A stretch of 64,000 nucleotides of DNA from Clostridia bacterium. Its GTDB lineage: Bacteria; Bacillota; Clostridia; Christensenellales; Aristaeellaceae. The notes below the pieces were generated by a model. It was given only the letters and a program-made list of their open reading frames with translations. It searched no databases and had not been told where the DNA came from. Location of the stretch: the NCBI GenBank assembly GCA_017527065.1, contig JAFXQO010000069.1, positions 1-64,000 on the forward strand, given 5' to 3'. The translations under genes and the position numbers were made by a program. Below are positions 33,899 to 42,987 of the stretch, one piece after another; the first letter of the stretch is position 1, and every line of letters begins with the position of its first letter.

Positions 33899-34783
33899 AT
33901 GGGTCTTTTTAACAAGCTGTTCGATAAGAAGGAATGCGCCATCTGCGGCGGTGAAATCGGGCTGATGGGCAATCGCAAGCTGGCCGACGGCAACCTCTGC
34001 AAGGAGTGCGCGAAGAAGCTGTCGCCCTGGATGACAGACCGGCGCGAATCCACCGTGGAGGAGATCCGGCGGCACCTGGCCTATCGCGCGGAGAACGCGC
34101 GCATACTGCCCACCGTGCATCCCACGCGGGTGTTCGGCAGCAACAGCATGAAGGTATATGTGGACGAGAACGCCGCCCGCTTCTTCGTGACCAACCATTC
34201 AAACTGGCAGACGGCCAATCCGGACGTCATCGCCGTGTCGCAGGTGATCGACTGCAAGGTGGATGTGAAGGAATCCCGGCAGGAGATGTACCACAACGAC
34301 CGCCAGGGCAACCGCGTGCCCTTCAACCCGCCGCGCTACAAGAGCGAATTCCGCTTCTGGGTCACCATGCACATCGATTCCCCGTTTTTCAACGAGATCG
34401 AGTTCGAGCTGACCGACGTCCGCCCGGACAGCCCGCTTTCCGACGCCTACCGCACGTATGAGCGGGAGGCCTACGAGCTGCAGCGCGCGCTCGACCCCGC
34501 AACCTACGCCGCGAAGCAGACGGCCGTGCAGGCGGCGGCGGCCGTGCTCCAGGCCGCCGCGGCGGCCAAGGCGGCTGCGAAAACGGCGGCGGACGGGGCG
34601 AAGACCTGGACCTGCGCCTGCGGCACGGTGAATCAGGGCAACTTCTGCGGCAGCTGCGGCAAGAAGCGGCCCGTCGTGTACCGCTGCGACAAGTGCGGCT
34701 GGACGCCCGCGGACCAGAACAACCTGCCGAAGTTCTGCCCCCAGTGCGGCGACCCGTTCAAGCCCGGCGAAGACGTGCAGTGA
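33899..34783 (+). CDS. DUF4428 protein with zinc ribbons
   Basis: A 294-residue cytoplasmic protein. The N terminus is a DUF4428 zinc ribbon (CAICGGEIGLMGNRKLADG, then CKECAKKL). The central part (about 60-200) is a beta-rich domain with SQVIDCKVDVKE. An Ala-rich helix (AAAAVLQAAAAAKAAAKTAAD) leads to two further zinc ribbons at the C terminus (CACGTVNQG...CGSCG; CDKCGW...CPQCGDPF). The function is unknown; such modules often act in protein or membrane scaffolding. It heads a group with two secreted peptidoglycan-binding proteins, 52 bases before the first of them. Confidence 0.82.
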   Translation: MGLFNKLFDKKECAICGGEIGLMGNRKLADGNLCKECAKKLSPWMTDRRESTVEEIRRHLAYRAENARILPTVHPTRVFGSNSMKVYVDENAARFFVTNHSNWQTANPDVIAVSQVIDCKVDVKESRQEMYHNDRQGNRVPFNPPRYKSEFRFWVTMHIDSPFFNEIEFELTDVRPDSPLSDAYRTYEREAYELQRALDPATYAAKQTAVQAAAAVLQAAAAAKAAAKTAADGAKTWTCACGTVNQGNFCGSCGKKRPVVYRCDKCGWTPADQNNLPKFCPQCGDPFKPGEDVQ

Positions 34784-34835
34784 GATTTTGGCGCGCGCAG
34801 CCGTTCCGGTGCGCCGCGCGGAGGAGAGGATGCAA

Positions 34836-35543
34836 ATGAAGTTCAGGCGAATTGCCCTTGCGCTGGCCATCGTGCTGGCGCTCATGCCCCTGACGGCGCT
34901 GGCCGACCTGTCGCGCGGCGACCGGGGCGAAGACGTGAAGGAGCTGCAAAAGCTGCTGTTTGAAACGGGCTGGCTGTTCGAGGAGCCGGACGGCATCTTC
35001 GGCAAGAACACCGAGGCCGCGCTGATCAGCTTCCAGAAATTCATGGGCCTCAACGCCAACGGCCGGGCGGACAGCGCAACGATGCAGCTCCTCAGGCAAA
35101 GCTGGTCCGACCTGCACAGGACCGCCTACAACAACGACCCGGCCTACACGCCGAATCCGGCCGCCGACGTCTGCCACCTGCGCATCGCCGAGGACGGCAC
35201 CCTCGTGATGGACTACTGTTCGGCCCACACGGAGCTGCTGGCCGAAGAGGCCGACCTGCTGGCCAGGGACACGGTGGAGGACGCCCGGGCGGCGTGCGCG
35301 CTGTGGGAGGCGGATATCGAGTCCATGTACACCCACTGGCTGGAGGTTGCCGAGACGGAGGACAAGCTGGGCGTTATGACGGCATATGGCGCGTGGAAGA
35401 CCACCGTTCAAAAGCAGCGCGAAGCGCTTCAAACGGCCTGGCCGGACGACCCGCTGGCCGTTGAGAGGCAGATGGGCATCCTGCTGAAGGGACAGGCGCT
35501 GCTGCTGTGCAGCTTCGGCGTGCAATTCAGCGGGGCGGAATGA
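34836..35543 (+). CDS. Secreted peptidoglycan-binding protein with helical tail
   Basis: A 235-residue protein with a signal peptide (about residues 1-23, ending ALA before DLSRG). A PG_binding_1 domain follows (RGDRGEDVKELQKLLFETGW, PDGIFGKNTEAAL). The C-terminal half is helical with spaced aromatic residues (CALWEADIESMYTHWL, AYGAWKTTVQKQREAL), recalling DUF1311/LprI lysozyme-inhibitor-like domains; that match is tentative. ATG 34836 is preferred to ATG 34830 because GAGGAG is too close to the latter. It sits 14 bases before a related gene. Confidence 0.78.
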   Translation: MKFRRIALALAIVLALMPLTALADLSRGDRGEDVKELQKLLFETGWLFEEPDGIFGKNTEAALISFQKFMGLNANGRADSATMQLLRQSWSDLHRTAYNNDPAYTPNPAADVCHLRIAEDGTLVMDYCSAHTELLAEEADLLARDTVEDARAACALWEADIESMYTHWLEVAETEDKLGVMTAYGAWKTTVQKQREALQTAWPDDPLAVERQMGILLKGQALLLCSFGVQFSGAE

Positions 35544-35557
35544 GGAGGCGAGCGGAT

Positions 35558-36814
35558 ATGAAGAAAATCATTGCGATCGGCTTTGCGCTGGTCCTGCTCC
35601 TGCAGGCCGCGGCGCTGGCGGAGATCCCGTGCGCCTATTACAGCGAGCACGGCGACCACGACTGGGAGCAGGTCGACGTTCAGATGCCCACCTGCACCGC
35701 GGACGGCCAATACACGTTGAAGTGCAAGGTTTGCGGCGTGTCGAAGGTGGAAAAGAGCGTCGAGGCGTACGGCCACGACTGGCAGCCCACCGGCAACAGC
35801 GAGCCCGCCACCTGCGTGAAGGAGGGCTGGGTCGAGGTCAGGTGCGAAAACTGCGGCGCCGTGAGCAAAATGATCCTTACCCTGGCCGCGCATCAGTGGG
35901 CGGTCAAGAGCGAGACCAAGTCCACCTGCGCCGTCAAGGGCGTGAAGGTGGAAGAATGCACGGTGTGCGGCAAGACGCGCACCACGGAGAGCCCGCTCCT
36001 GCCCCACGTCTTCAACGATTGGACCGTGAGCAGGCAGCCCACCGATCATTCCCAGGGGGAGCGCGTGCGCACCTGCCAGGTGTGCTACAAATCGGAGACT
36101 GAATACTTCTATCCCGACGGCACGCTCGTGCGGGGCGGCCCGCGGGGCGACGCGGTGAAGGCGCTTCAGACGAAACTGATCGCCATGGGCTTCCTGCACG
36201 ATGTGGCCGACGGCATTTTCGGCAAGAACACCGAGCAGGCCGTGAAGCAGTTCCAGCAGGCCGAGGGCCTCTCCGCGGACGGCATCGCCTGGCCGCAGAC
36301 GCTCACCGCGGTGAACAACCGCTATCAGCGCACCGTTCTGGCCGCGCCCACCGCGACGCCCCAGCCCACGCCCGTGCCGCAGGTCAATGTGACCGTGCCG
36401 GACGTGGTGGTCGTCTCCGGGTCCCACGCGAACATGAGCGACGGAGAGGGCTGCGTTTACTGGGCGGAGGGGATCGGCTTTGAATATGTGTCCTGCTGCG
36501 AGAAGCACGCGGCCCTGGTGGAAAAGACGCTGCGCGCCCTCGCCTACACCGACGCCGCCCAGCGCGCGTACATGACGAAGACCAGCGCCAACGCCTGGAA
36601 CTCGGCGCTGGAAGCGGAATACGCCGCCTGGGCCGCGGAGGATCCCGCCAACGCCGCGGCGATCGAGGCCGCCCGGGACGCCTACCGCGCCCTGTCGGAG
36701 GCCCACGCGCCGCTCTTCGCGGCCAACGCCGAGGACTCGGTGAAGTGGCGGCTGTTCACGGCCATGCTGGAGTGCACGCGGCTCTGCGCGCAGCTGAATG
36801 AGGCGGGCGAGTGA
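35558..36814 (+). CDS. Secreted Cys-rich and peptidoglycan-binding protein
   Basis: A 418-residue protein with a signal peptide (about 1-21). Residues about 25-190 hold four tandem ribbon-like repeats, each with a CxxC pair (CKVCG, CENCG, CTVCG, CQVCY), a pattern seen in secreted Clostridial proteins. A PG_binding_1 domain follows (RGDAVKALQTKLIAMGF, ADGIFGKNTEQAV), then a Pro/Thr linker (PTATPQPTPVPQ), and a helical tail (NAWNSALEAEYAAWAAED) similar in plan to that of the previous gene. The two arose probably by duplication. GAGGAGG precedes ATG 35558. Confidence 0.8.
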   Translation: MKKIIAIGFALVLLLQAAALAEIPCAYYSEHGDHDWEQVDVQMPTCTADGQYTLKCKVCGVSKVEKSVEAYGHDWQPTGNSEPATCVKEGWVEVRCENCGAVSKMILTLAAHQWAVKSETKSTCAVKGVKVEECTVCGKTRTTESPLLPHVFNDWTVSRQPTDHSQGERVRTCQVCYKSETEYFYPDGTLVRGGPRGDAVKALQTKLIAMGFLHDVADGIFGKNTEQAVKQFQQAEGLSADGIAWPQTLTAVNNRYQRTVLAAPTATPQPTPVPQVNVTVPDVVVVSGSHANMSDGEGCVYWAEGIGFEYVSCCEKHAALVEKTLRALAYTDAAQRAYMTKTSANAWNSALEAEYAAWAAEDPANAAAIEAARDAYRALSEAHAPLFAANAEDSVKWRLFTAMLECTRLCAQLNEAGE

Positions 36815-36876
36815 GCGCATAGAGGGACGAACATCAAACGGCGGTTGAAAACCGCACATGAGGAGGAAATAACGCC

Positions 36877-37842
36877 ATGAAACTGAGTGTTTTTGCCGTG
36901 CTGCTTGCCGACCGGTCCTTTGAGGAGGCCTGCAAATACCTGTCTGAACGCGGCGTTCAGGCCGTGGAAATCGGCACGGGCGGCTTCCCCGGCGACGCCC
37001 ACTGCAAGCCCCGCGACCTGCTGGCCCATCCTGAAAAGATCGACGAGATGAAGGCCATCCTGAAAAAGTACAACCTGGAAATCGCCGCCTTCTCCACCCA
37101 CGGCAACGCCGTGCACCCCGACAAGGAGATCGCCGCCAAATTCCACGACGACTTCATCCAGACCGTGCTGCTGGCCGAGAAGATGGGCGTCGAGACCATC
37201 GTGACCTTCTCCGGCTGCCCCGGCGGCTCGCCCGAGGACAAGACCCCCAACTGGGTCACCTGCCCCTGGCCGGACGACTTCACCCAGATCCTCAAGTACC
37301 AGTGGGACGAGGTGCTCATTCCCTATTGGAAGAAGACCGCGGCTTTCGCGCAGGAGCACGGCATCAGGAAGATCGCCTTTGAGATGCACCCGGGCTTCTG
37401 CGTGTACAATCCCGAGACGATGATGAAGATCAGAAACGCCGTCGGCCCCATCCTGGGCGCGAATTTCGACCCGAGCCACCTGTTCTGGCAGGGCATCGAC
37501 CCGGTCTACGCCATTCGCTACCTGGGCGACGCCATCTACTATTTCCACGCCAAGGACACCAAGATCGACGAGCTCAACACCAAGACCCAGGGCGTGCTGG
37601 ACACCAAGCATTACGGCGACGAGATCCACCGCAGCTGGATCTTCCGCTCCGTGGGCTACGGCCACGACATGGGCGTGTGGAAGGACATGATGAGCGCGCT
37701 GCGCCTGGTGGGCTACGACGGCCCCATCTCCATCGAGCATGAGGACAGCCTCATGACGCCCGGCGAGGGCCTGGGCAAGGCCATCAAGCTGCTGAAGGAC
37801 GTGCTGATGTTCGAGGATCGCGGCGGCATGTATTGGGCCTGA
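36877..37842 (+). CDS. Sugar phosphate isomerase/epimerase (AP-endonuclease-2 fold)
   Basis: A 321-residue TIM-barrel protein of the xylose-isomerase-like / IolE group. Metal-ligand positions are visible as FEMHPGF (Glu), NFDPSHLFW (Asp, His), YFHAKDTK (His) and SIEHEDS (Glu). The metal centre would isomerise or epimerise a free or modified sugar; the substrate is unknown. AGGAGG precedes ATG 36877. A strong terminator follows. Confidence 0.88.
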   Translation: MKLSVFAVLLADRSFEEACKYLSERGVQAVEIGTGGFPGDAHCKPRDLLAHPEKIDEMKAILKKYNLEIAAFSTHGNAVHPDKEIAAKFHDDFIQTVLLAEKMGVETIVTFSGCPGGSPEDKTPNWVTCPWPDDFTQILKYQWDEVLIPYWKKTAAFAQEHGIRKIAFEMHPGFCVYNPETMMKIRNAVGPILGANFDPSHLFWQGIDPVYAIRYLGDAIYYFHAKDTKIDELNTKTQGVLDTKHYGDEIHRSWIFRSVGYGHDMGVWKDMMSALRLVGYDGPISIEHEDSLMTPGEGLGKAIKLLKDVLMFEDRGGMYWA

Positions 37843-37856
37843 TAGGGATATACGAC

Positions 37857-37890
37857 AAAAAAGAAGCCGCCCGCGGGCAGCTTCTTTTTT
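37857..37890. terminator. Bidirectional terminator
   Basis: A hairpin (AAGAAGC at 37861-37867 pairing with GCTTCTT near 37880-37886, inner CCCGCGGG) flanked by A and T runs on both sides. It serves the isomerase gene and the converging repeat protein gene. Confidence 0.9.
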
Positions 37891-37918
37891 CATGCCATGA
37901 ATTGATTCACGACCATTT

Positions 37919-40195
37919 TCATTCGTTGATCACGCCGCCCTCGGCCCGGCGGATCTCAGCCAAGCGGGCCTTGCTTCCGGAGGAGAAGAGCAGCTTCTGC
38001 TGCTGCGCCGTGAGCACCGTGCCGTTGACGGGATAGCCGAAGTAGGTCTGGAACCGCGCCACGATGAGCACGGTGGAGACACCGTATTCGCCCTCCGGAT
38101 CGGAGCCCAGGCCGCCGAAAATGGCCCGGAGCTGCTTTTCCGCCTTGACCACGGCGTCGCCTTTGTCGCCGTAGTGCAGGTCGGCGTAGCCCTCCGTGGC
38201 CGTCCCGGCGGAACCGCCATCCGCGCCGTTCTCCCGGGCGGTGTACTGGGCGTAGGTGGGCGCGCCTTCGGAATACAGCGCCCGCAGCTCGACCTCGCCC
38301 ACCGCTTGGCCGGACTTGGTGTAGCTGGCCCCCAGTATGGCGCGGCAGAATTTCTTCACCGCCGCGGCGGTCTCGTCGAAGTAGTTGCCGGTGGAAGCGC
38401 CCTTGAAGTAACCCAGCTGGCGGAGTCGGTCCTGCATCAGGCGCACGTCGGCGTTATTTGTCATGCCAGCCCGCAGATTCGGATAGGAGTCTGGCTTTAC
38501 GATGGGGCCAGACGGCGCGGTGTCCTCCGGGACCTGGGCGGGGACGAAGCGGGGCGCATCGTTTGAAAACAGCAGGCCCAGCACCTCGGAGGAAGCCAGC
38601 CTTTTGTTCACCGGAAAGCCAGCCGCCTGCTGGAAGGCCGCCAGGGCCTCGCCCGTCTTCGGGCCGAACTGGCCGTCCGGGAAGTCCTCCGTGTAGCCCA
38701 GGTTCAGCAGCTTCAGCTGCATTTCCTCCACCACGCTGCCCCTGGCGCCGTATTGGATGGGGGCGTAGATGTAGCTGCCGTCCGCCTGCTGAATCTGCCC
38801 GTCGCTGTTGGCGGTCCCTGGGGCGGGGGTAGGCGCGGGGGTTGGCGTGGGTGTGGCGGCGGACGCGGGTTTTGCGGCGTCGCTGTTCAGCGCGGTCAGC
38901 ATCTCGGCGGTGGCCAGGTTCCCGTTCACCGTCAGCCCGCTGGCCTGCTGGAAGGCCGCCACGGCCTTGGCCGTGTTGGGGCCGTAGTCGCCGTCGGCGG
39001 GGCCCTTCAAATAACCCAGCTCGATGAGCCGCCGCTGCATGTCTGTCACCCGGCTGCCCCGTTCCTTGTAGCGGATGTCCGCCTGCCGGAGCGGCGTGGC
39101 GGAGGTGCTGAGCAGCAGGCCCAGCGTCCCGGCGGAGGCGGTGTTGCCGTTGACCGTCAGACCGTTGGCCTGCTGGAACGCCGCCAGGGCCTTCGCGGTG
39201 TTCTGGCCGTAGATGCCGTCCGCCACGTCCCTGAGGTAGCCCAGCTCGATGAGCCGGCGCTGCATGGCGGCCACCTGCGCGCCCCGGTCGTGAAGCTGGA
39301 GCGCGGCGAACGAGACGGGCGTGTCGCCTGAGGTGGTGGTCTGCGGCGCGGCGGTGGGCGCGGGGGTTGCCGTCGCGGCGGCGGGTGCGCCGTCACTGTT
39401 CAGCGCGGCCAGCGTCTCAGCGGAGGCGGCGTTGCCGTTGACCGTCAGCCCGTTTGCCTGTTGGAAGGCCACCACGGCACGGGCCGTGTTCTGGCCGTAG
39501 ATGCCGTCCGCCACGTCCTTGAGGTAGCCCAGTTCGATGAGCCGGCGCTGCATGGCGGCCACCTGCGAGCTCCGGTCCCCGTACTTGACGCCGCCGGGGG
39601 TGGGAGTCGCCGTGGGGGCCGGCGTGACGGCGGACGCGGCGTTCAGCGCGGCCAGCGTCTCCTCGGAGGCCAGCGCGCCGTTGACCGGCAGCCCGTTGGC
39701 CTGCTGAAACGCCGCGACGGCTTTGGCCGTGTTGGGGCCGTAGTCGCCATCGGCCCTGTCCTTGAGATAGCCCAGTTCGATGAGCCGGCGCTGCATGGCG
39801 GTCACATTGGAGCCCCGGCTGCCCTGTCTTATGCCGCCGGTCTGCGAAGCGGAAGCAGAGCCACCCTTGGCCGGCGCGCCCGAGGCGAACAGGGCCCGCT
39901 GCGTCTCCGGCGAGGCCAGCTTGCCGTTCACCGTGAGCCCCGCCGCCCGCTGGAAGGCTGACAGGGCCGTGGCGGTGGCGTTCCAAAAACCGCCGGTGGA
40001 AGGAACGGATTTGTCCATATAGCCCAGCTCTTTGAGCCGGTCCTGCAGGGCTTTGACCGCCGGCGCGGTGGCATCCGTATCTTTCATGCCGTAGCTCAGG
40101 GCGGCATAGCCCGCCTCTTCCGCCAGCGCCGCGGCGCTCGCAAGGAGCGACAGGGCCAGCAGCGCGCAAAGGATGCGTCGGAAAAACAGCTTCAT
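37919..40195 (-). CDS. Secreted protein with eight peptidoglycan-binding repeats
   Basis: A 758-residue protein with a signal peptide (about 1-26) and eight PG_binding_1 modules, each starting with a pattern like RGSxVxxMQRRLIELGYL and ending in AAFQQAxGLxVNG. Modules 2-5 are nearly identical; modules 1, 6, 7 and 8 are divergent. Thr/Pro linkers (APTATPTPGG, ATPTPTPAPTPAPG) separate some. No catalytic domain is present, so it probably acts as a wall-bound scaffold. ATG 40195 follows GAAGGTG. It is divergent from a two-component system that may sense the wall. Confidence 0.9.
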   Translation of the reverse strand: MKLFFRRILCALLALSLLASAAALAEEAGYAALSYGMKDTDATAPAVKALQDRLKELGYMDKSVPSTGGFWNATATALSAFQRAAGLTVNGKLASPETQRALFASGAPAKGGSASASQTGGIRQGSRGSNVTAMQRRLIELGYLKDRADGDYGPNTAKAVAAFQQANGLPVNGALASEETLAALNAASAVTPAPTATPTPGGVKYGDRSSQVAAMQRRLIELGYLKDVADGIYGQNTARAVVAFQQANGLTVNGNAASAETLAALNSDGAPAAATATPAPTAAPQTTTSGDTPVSFAALQLHDRGAQVAAMQRRLIELGYLRDVADGIYGQNTAKALAAFQQANGLTVNGNTASAGTLGLLLSTSATPLRQADIRYKERGSRVTDMQRRLIELGYLKGPADGDYGPNTAKAVAAFQQASGLTVNGNLATAEMLTALNSDAAKPASAATPTPTPAPTPAPGTANSDGQIQQADGSYIYAPIQYGARGSVVEEMQLKLLNLGYTEDFPDGQFGPKTGEALAAFQQAAGFPVNKRLASSEVLGLLFSNDAPRFVPAQVPEDTAPSGPIVKPDSYPNLRAGMTNNADVRLMQDRLRQLGYFKGASTGNYFDETAAAVKKFCRAILGASYTKSGQAVGEVELRALYSEGAPTYAQYTARENGADGGSAGTATEGYADLHYGDKGDAVVKAEKQLRAIFGGLGSDPEGEYGVSTVLIVARFQTYFGYPVNGTVLTAQQQKLLFSSGSKARLAEIRRAEGGVINE

Positions 40196-40219
40196 GATCA
40201 CACCTTCTTTCATGTAAAC

Positions 40220-40248
40220 ATTATATTGCAAAATCATGACTGAGTCAA
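40220..40248 (-). promoter_or_regulatory. Sigma-A promoter of the eight-repeat protein
   Basis: Minus-strand TTGACT (40248-40243) and TATAAT (40225-40220) with a 17-base spacer, about 25 bases before the start codon. Confidence 0.85.
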
Positions 40249-40331
40249 TGTTTTTCGTAATATTTTGAAATGGATGGGGAACCCAGGGGCGTCTCCTTTT
40301 CTTGTAGATTGTTAGGATTGCCGCCCATGTT

Positions 40332-40360
40332 TTGACACATTTGACCAGTATACTTATCAT
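40332..40360 (+). promoter_or_regulatory. Sigma-A promoter of the two-component operon
   Basis: TTGACA (40332-40337) and TATCAT (40355-40360) with a 17-base spacer, 44 bases before the response regulator start. Confidence 0.8.
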
Positions 40361-40403
40361 GACCGCATATACCGATGGCGCGGCGCGTCAGGGGAGGCTA
40401 TGT

Positions 40404-41108
40404 ATGGAAGAACACAGGAACGGCTATACCATTCTCATCGCCGACGACGACATGAACGTCCATCAGTCGCTGAACGCCTATTTCCGGCGCGAGGGCTATA
40501 AGACGCTCTCGGCCTACGACGGGGAGGAAGCGCTTTCCATGGCGCGCAGCAGCGCGCCCGATATGATTCTGCTGGACATCATGATGTCGAAGATGGACGG
40601 TTTGGCGGTGTGCCGCGAGATCCGCCAGGAGAGCAGCGTGCCCATCATCATGCTGACAGCGAAATGCGAGGAATTCGACAAGCTGCTCGGCCTGGAGCTG
40701 GGCGCGGACGACTACATCACCAAGCCCTTCAGCCCGCGGGAAGTGCTGGCCCGAGTGAAGACCGTGCTGCGCCGCATGCGCGAGTTTCACGAAGAGAGCC
40801 GGGCCACGCAGGTCACGGTGGGCAACCTGTCGGTGGACATGGGCGCGTTTACCGTCCGGCTGGACGGCGAAATCGTGTCCTGCACGCCGAAGGAAATCGA
40901 GATCCTCTGGACGCTGGCCTCCAATCCGGGCATGGTGTTCAGCCGGGAGCACCTGCTGCAGAGCATCTGGGGCTACGATTTCCTGGGCGACACGCGGGCC
41001 GTGGACAGCCATATCAAGCGCATCCGCGCCAAGCTGTGCAAGCCGGGAAATACCTGGGATATAAGAACCGTGTGGGGAGTGGGCTATCGCTTTGAAACAC
41101 TCACGTGA
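40404..41108 (+). CDS. OmpR-family response regulator
   Basis: A 234-residue DNA-binding regulator. The receiver domain (about 8-122) has acidic ADDD, the phosphoacceptor Asp about 58 (LLDIMM), and the Lys in ITKPF; the winged-helix domain shows LTPKEIEIL-type CTPKEIEILW and VDSHIKRIRAKL. ATG 40404 follows GGGGAGG at 6 bases; an ATG at 40400 is in another frame. It overlaps the kinase gene by 17 bases, so the pair is co-translated. Targets unknown, but the adjacent divergent wall-binding gene is a natural candidate. Confidence 0.95.
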   Translation: MEEHRNGYTILIADDDMNVHQSLNAYFRREGYKTLSAYDGEEALSMARSSAPDMILLDIMMSKMDGLAVCREIRQESSVPIIMLTAKCEEFDKLLGLELGADDYITKPFSPREVLARVKTVLRRMREFHEESRATQVTVGNLSVDMGAFTVRLDGEIVSCTPKEIEILWTLASNPGMVFSREHLLQSIWGYDFLGDTRAVDSHIKRIRAKLCKPGNTWDIRTVWGVGYRFETLT

Positions 41109-42918
41109 TTCGCGAGAGACGCGGGGGCCGGGCCGCCGGTCGATCTACGCGCGCATCCTGACGGGCTATTTCGCGCTGTCGCTGCTGCTGACCGGGCTCA
41201 CAGGCGCGCTGAGCTACCTGCTTCTGCGCCATTTCACGACCGCTCAGTACATCGGCAGTATCGGCAGAAAGGCGCACGAGGTGGCCGAGGCGCTGGCGCG
41301 CGACAAAGACGGCATCACCTACGAGGACATCCGGACGGTCGAGCGCCTTACCGGCGCCTACATCGGCTGGATCGACACGGAATACACCGTGCGCTTCATT
41401 CAGCACCGCTCGTCCGGCCCGGAAGGCGGCGAGAGCGCGTTCGAGGTCAGGACGCTGGACGGCGATGAAGAAGCCCTGGTGCGGCGCATCATCGACGAGG
41501 GCGAGCGCCCGGCGGACGTGCGCTATATGGACTTCCTCAATTCCCGCGTGCTTTACGCCGGCGCGCCCATCCACGACGAAGAGGGCCGCGTAACCGGGGG
41601 CGTGATCATCTATCAGGCAGTGCAGGAGCTGCGCGCCGTGACGCATTCCACCGTCCTGGTCATCCTCGTGTCGCTGGTGACGGCGGGCTTCGTGTCCGTG
41701 CTGCTGGCGCTGTTCATGACCCGGCAGATTACCCGGCCCATCCGGGCGCTCACCCGCAGCGCCTGCCATATCGGCAAGGGCCATTACGGCGAACTCGTCG
41801 AGGTGAATCGCCGGGATGAGATCGGCGAGCTGGGCCAGACGCTGAACGACATGTCGCTGCGGCTCAAGGAAACCGTTTTCGACCTGCAGAACGAGAAGGC
41901 CAAGCTGGACGAGATCCTCTCCGGCATCGGCGAGGGCATCGTGGCCGTGAACCAGGAGGGCGAAATCATCCACCGCAACGCCGCGGCCATGGCGCTGCTG
42001 GAGATGAACCGCTACGAGCTGCCGAATGTGCCCCACCGCCAGCACCTGCTCGATATGCTCTCCGCCGCCGTGGCCACGCGGGAGCGCGCAGAAACCCAAT
42101 GGGTGAATGAGAGCGGCCGCGTGATTCACGCGCTGGTGTGGCCGCTCCTGAACGGGGCGCAGGAGATCATCGGCGCGGTGGGTCTTTTGCGGGACGTGAC
42201 GGAGAGCGAGCGCATGGAGCAGATGCGCCGCGACTACGTCGCCAACGTGTCCCATGAACTGCGCACGCCCCTCACCGGCATCCGCGGCATGGTTGAGCCC
42301 CTCATGGACGGCTACATCGAGACCGAAGAGGAGAAGATGGACTGCTATCGGGTCATCTACCAGGAGACATTGCGGCTGGAAAAGCTGATCGGCGAGATGC
42401 TGGACATGAGCCGCCTGCAGAGCGGCCGCCAGACCGTCGAGCTGGAGCCGATGGACGTGATGGGCATACTGCACGGCGCGGCGCGGCGCATGAAGGATCG
42501 CGCTGCCGAGGGGAAGATCGACCTGCGGGTGGACGAGGCGGCGCAGCCGCTGCCCCTGGTGATGGGCAACGAGGACCGGATCATGCAGGTGCTCATCATC
42601 CTGCTGGACAACGCCATGAGCTTTACCCCGCCCGGCGGCCGCGTGACCGTTTACGCCCGGCGGGACGGCGACAGGGTCTGGATCGGCGTGCGCGACACCG
42701 GCTCGGGCATCGATCCCGCCGACATGCCGTATATCTGGGAGCGCTTCTACAAGGCCGATAAATCCCGCATGCGCACCACCGGCACAGGGCTGGGCCTGTC
42801 CATCGCCAAACTGCTCTGCGAGCTGATGAACGGCCGTATCACCGCCACCAGCGCCCCCGGGTGCGGCGCGACCTTCGAGTTCTCCCTGGCGGTTTGCGGG
42901 GATTGCCCGCCGGCGTGA
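41092..42918 (+). CDS. PhoR/WalK-type sensor histidine kinase
   Basis: A 608-residue membrane kinase. Two transmembrane helices (about 20-42 and 185-208) enclose an outer sensor domain of about 140 residues. HAMP follows (RPIRALTRSACHIGKGHYGE), then PAS (ILSGIGEGIVAVNQEGEI), HisKA with the phosphorylated His about 388 (VSHELRTPLT), and the HATPase domain (LDNAMSFTPPGG, GSGIDPADMPYIWERF, GTGLGLSI). The TTG at 41092 is the best start that includes the basic N-terminal tail, and it overlaps the regulator. The order is that of PhoR and WalK. Confidence 0.93.
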   Translation: MKHSRDSRETRGPGRRSIYARILTGYFALSLLLTGLTGALSYLLLRHFTTAQYIGSIGRKAHEVAEALARDKDGITYEDIRTVERLTGAYIGWIDTEYTVRFIQHRSSGPEGGESAFEVRTLDGDEEALVRRIIDEGERPADVRYMDFLNSRVLYAGAPIHDEEGRVTGGVIIYQAVQELRAVTHSTVLVILVSLVTAGFVSVLLALFMTRQITRPIRALTRSACHIGKGHYGELVEVNRRDEIGELGQTLNDMSLRLKETVFDLQNEKAKLDEILSGIGEGIVAVNQEGEIIHRNAAAMALLEMNRYELPNVPHRQHLLDMLSAAVATRERAETQWVNESGRVIHALVWPLLNGAQEIIGAVGLLRDVTESERMEQMRRDYVANVSHELRTPLTGIRGMVEPLMDGYIETEEEKMDCYRVIYQETLRLEKLIGEMLDMSRLQSGRQTVELEPMDVMGILHGAARRMKDRAAEGKIDLRVDEAAQPLPLVMGNEDRIMQVLIILLDNAMSFTPPGGRVTVYARRDGDRVWIGVRDTGSGIDPADMPYIWERFYKADKSRMRTTGTGLGLSIAKLLCELMNGRITATSAPGCGATFEFSLAVCGDCPPA

Positions 42919-42947
42919 TTGCCATTCCCCGTTCCCTATGGTATAAT
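42919..42947 (+). promoter_or_regulatory. Sigma-A promoter of the macro-domain gene
   Basis: TTGCCA (42919-42924) and TATAAT (42942-42947) with a 17-base spacer, 40 bases before the start codon, directly after the kinase stop. Confidence 0.8.
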
Positions 42948-42987
42948 GGGGCATGGGGAAGAGAACGAGAGAAACGGGAGTGATCGC

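Noticed and set aside
38880-39860. Direct DNA repeats that could suggest a CRISPR or satellite array
   Set aside because: They are the coding repeats of the peptidoglycan-binding modules, with a period of about 200-290 bases and an intact reading frame.
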